DNA of 7,321 nt, taken from Chlamydiota bacterium. GTDB taxonomy: Bacteria; Chlamydiota; Chlamydiia; Chlamydiales; JAJFMK01. Shown piece by piece: positions 6,419 to 7,321 of the stretch (position 1 is its first letter; each line of letters begins with the position of its first letter). The notes below the pieces were generated by a model that saw only the letters and a list, made by a program, of their open reading frames with translations, did not search any database and had not been told where the DNA came from. Location: contig JAJFMK010000309.1 in the NCBI GenBank assembly GCA_021772215.1, positions 1-7,321 of the forward strand, in the 5' to 3' direction. A program made the translations under genes and the position numbers.

Positions 6419-7222
6419 TTACTTTTCCTTAATTTGATGGTTGGCAACTTTTAGGGACTCTTCGAGGCGAGCCTGGACTTTGCGAAGCTGTTCGCGGGTA
6501 GACATGGCTTGGCTACATTTCTCGACATCCTGGGGATCGGAGTTTATTCCAAGAGGCCCAAGCGTCTCAATGCTAGCGGCCAGCTCGTCATCAACTTTCT
6601 GAATGAACTCTTCAATAGCAGAGCGATTTTCCTTAACGTAGTTGGTGAGCGTTTCGACATCTTGACCTGCTCTGATGATGGACTGTTCAAGCTTGGTTCG
6701 ATCCCTTTCAAAGAACTTTTCCTGCCTTGAACTGTAGAAGATCAAATTATAGATCAGCTTGAAAGGTCCAAAACCGAACGCATAGACCAGTCCCATTGCG
6801 TCACTGATGTGTTGCTTAGTATCTAGCTCGTCACCAGCAGCTACAGCCATTCCACCAACAAGCAAGATACATCCGGCAATAATGGCAACAATCGATGGAG
6901 CAACACCCCCAGTGACGCATCCTGCGACAAAGGCGGCAATCAGAGCTGCCGTGACAAATACCCCAAGGGCTCGCATAGCTTTGTGATCCCAATCGGAAGC
7001 TCTTCCCATTTTATGTTGATGCGTCCTACCCAGTTCGGCACACTCTGCAAGTAGATGGTCAACTTTTCTTGCTCGACCTTTCAAATCTAAGGCACCGTCT
7101 AAAATCTCTGCGCGGTGAGTCACATTTTTGACCGGATTTACAAAGGAGAGTGGCTCCTTCGGTCCATAATAACTCTCTGGAACTAAGTTTTGCGTATTGC
7201 TTGGGCCAATGAGGCTACTCAT
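6419..7222 (-). CDS. Inc-like membrane/coiled-coil protein, array copy 6
   Basis: The 267-residue product has the family N-terminal module (YYGPKEPLSFVNPVKNV at 18-34, then AEILDGALDLKGRARKVDHL). Membrane segments lie at about 84-104 and 108-128 with the turn AGCVTGGVAP. An aromatic, amphipathic stretch, YAFGFGPFKLIYNLIFY, lies at 147-163. Residues 165-262 are helical (FFERDRTKLEQSI, TNYVKENRSAIEEFIQKVDDEL) and end with STREQLRKVQARLEESLKVA. Its 3' end shares an identical 59-bp tract with the next gene upstream, so these two are the most recently related pair visible. The start codon overlaps the upstream stop by 8 nt (ATGAGTAG), and AGGAG at 7229-7233 is 6 nt ahead. Inc-like role and secretion are inferred from layout only. 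Confidence 0.86.
   Translation of the reverse strand: MSSLIGPSNTQNLVPESYYGPKEPLSFVNPVKNVTHRAEILDGALDLKGRARKVDHLLAECAELGRTHQHKMGRASDWDHKAMRALGVFVTAALIAAFVAGCVTGGVAPSIVAIIAGCILLVGGMAVAAGDELDTKQHISDAMGLVYAFGFGPFKLIYNLIFYSSRQEKFFERDRTKLEQSIIRAGQDVETLTNYVKENRSAIEEFIQKVDDELAASIETLGPLGINSDPQDVEKCSQAMSTREQLRKVQARLEESLKVANHQIKEK
6455..6513 (-). repeat. 59-bp direct repeat, copy in array gene 6
   Basis: Bases 6455-6513 are identical to 7263-7321, 808 bp away. The tract encodes the C-terminal (S/T)R..L....LEES helix. The identity stops sharply at the 6455/7263 side, where the neighbouring bases differ; on the other side it runs to the window edge, so its true length is unknown. Confidence 0.9.
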
Positions 7223-7321
7223 TGTTTTCTCCTTTATTGATCTCTAGGTTGGCGACCTTCATGGACTCTTCGAGGCGAGCCTGGACTTTGCGAAGCTGTT
7301 CGCGGGTAGACATGGCTTGGC
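7215..7321 (-). CDS. Inc-like protein, array copy 7 (C-terminal 34 residues only; 5' part beyond window)
   Basis: A minus-strand frame enters from the right edge and ends at TAG 7217-7215, overlapping the start of copy 6 by 8 nt. The 34 residues visible include AMSTREQLRKVQARLEES, identical to the same part of copy 6, then MKVANLEINKGENNE, which differs. The match is in frame, in the same position relative to the gene end, and on the same strand. This shows that the tandem array continues beyond the window. The membrane and N-terminal parts cannot be seen. Confidence 0.85.
   Translation of the reverse strand, partial: QAMSTREQLRKVQARLEESMKVANLEINKGENNE
7263..7321 (-). repeat. 59-bp direct repeat, copy in array gene 7 (truncated by window edge)
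   Basis: Identical to 6455-6513. It marks recent duplication of an array unit or gene conversion between neighbouring copies. Confidence 0.9.

Noticed and set aside
5780..6730. Plus-strand frames at 5780-6061 (93 codons) and 6509-6730 (73 codons)
   Set aside because: Antisense to array genes 5 and 6, whose frames are supported by paralogy; the plus-strand translations have no similarity to each other.

Overview
The window looks like an accessory region of a Chlamydiota bacterium, probably one of the amoeba- or arthropod-associated 'chlamydia-like' lineages. The basis is a long tandem family of proteins with a bilobed hydrophobic domain plus coiled coil, which is the layout of chlamydial type III-secreted inclusion membrane (Inc) proteins, and an OTU-type cysteine protease with a membrane anchor, a known class of chlamydial effector. 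The assignment is inference from architecture; no marker gene in the window settles the taxon.

Left part (1-1137, minus strand): a tRNA-Val(GAC) with a plausible promoter is followed after only 15 nt by a long open frame that runs off the left edge. It is missed by ORF callers that need a stop codon inside the sequence. Its product is recognisably related to threonyl-tRNA synthetase. It lacks the TGS domain, the HxxxH editing-site histidines, the zinc cysteine and the motif 2 arginine, so it reads as a degenerate, catalytically dead paralog rather than the housekeeping enzyme.

Centre (1138-2432): an 80-bp divergent intergenic region leads into a plus-strand gene for a 327-residue protein with one N-terminal membrane segment and a C-terminal OTU protease domain (D180-G-S-C183 and H307). 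Between this gene and the convergent array lies a 171-bp sequence with 23-bp imperfect terminal inverted repeats (20/23 matches) that begin and end in TTAA. This is a MITE-like, transposase-less mobile element.

Right part (2433-7321, minus strand): six complete paralogous genes and the 3' end of a seventh are packed head to tail with gaps of at most 13 nt, abutting stop/start codons or 8-nt overlaps. All six complete genes have good Shine-Dalgarno sites. Each protein has an N-terminal beta-like module, a paired transmembrane hairpin with a G..P turn, and a long alpha-helical C-terminus. The array seems to have grown by duplication: the last two copies share an identical 59-bp tract that reaches the window edge. 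The operon promoter lies beyond the right edge.

Taken together, the OTU protein and the Inc-like array suggest a host-interaction locus: membrane-inserted coiled-coil proteins beside a membrane-anchored candidate deubiquitinase. The genes converge, so they are not co-transcribed, and the functional link is only inferred.
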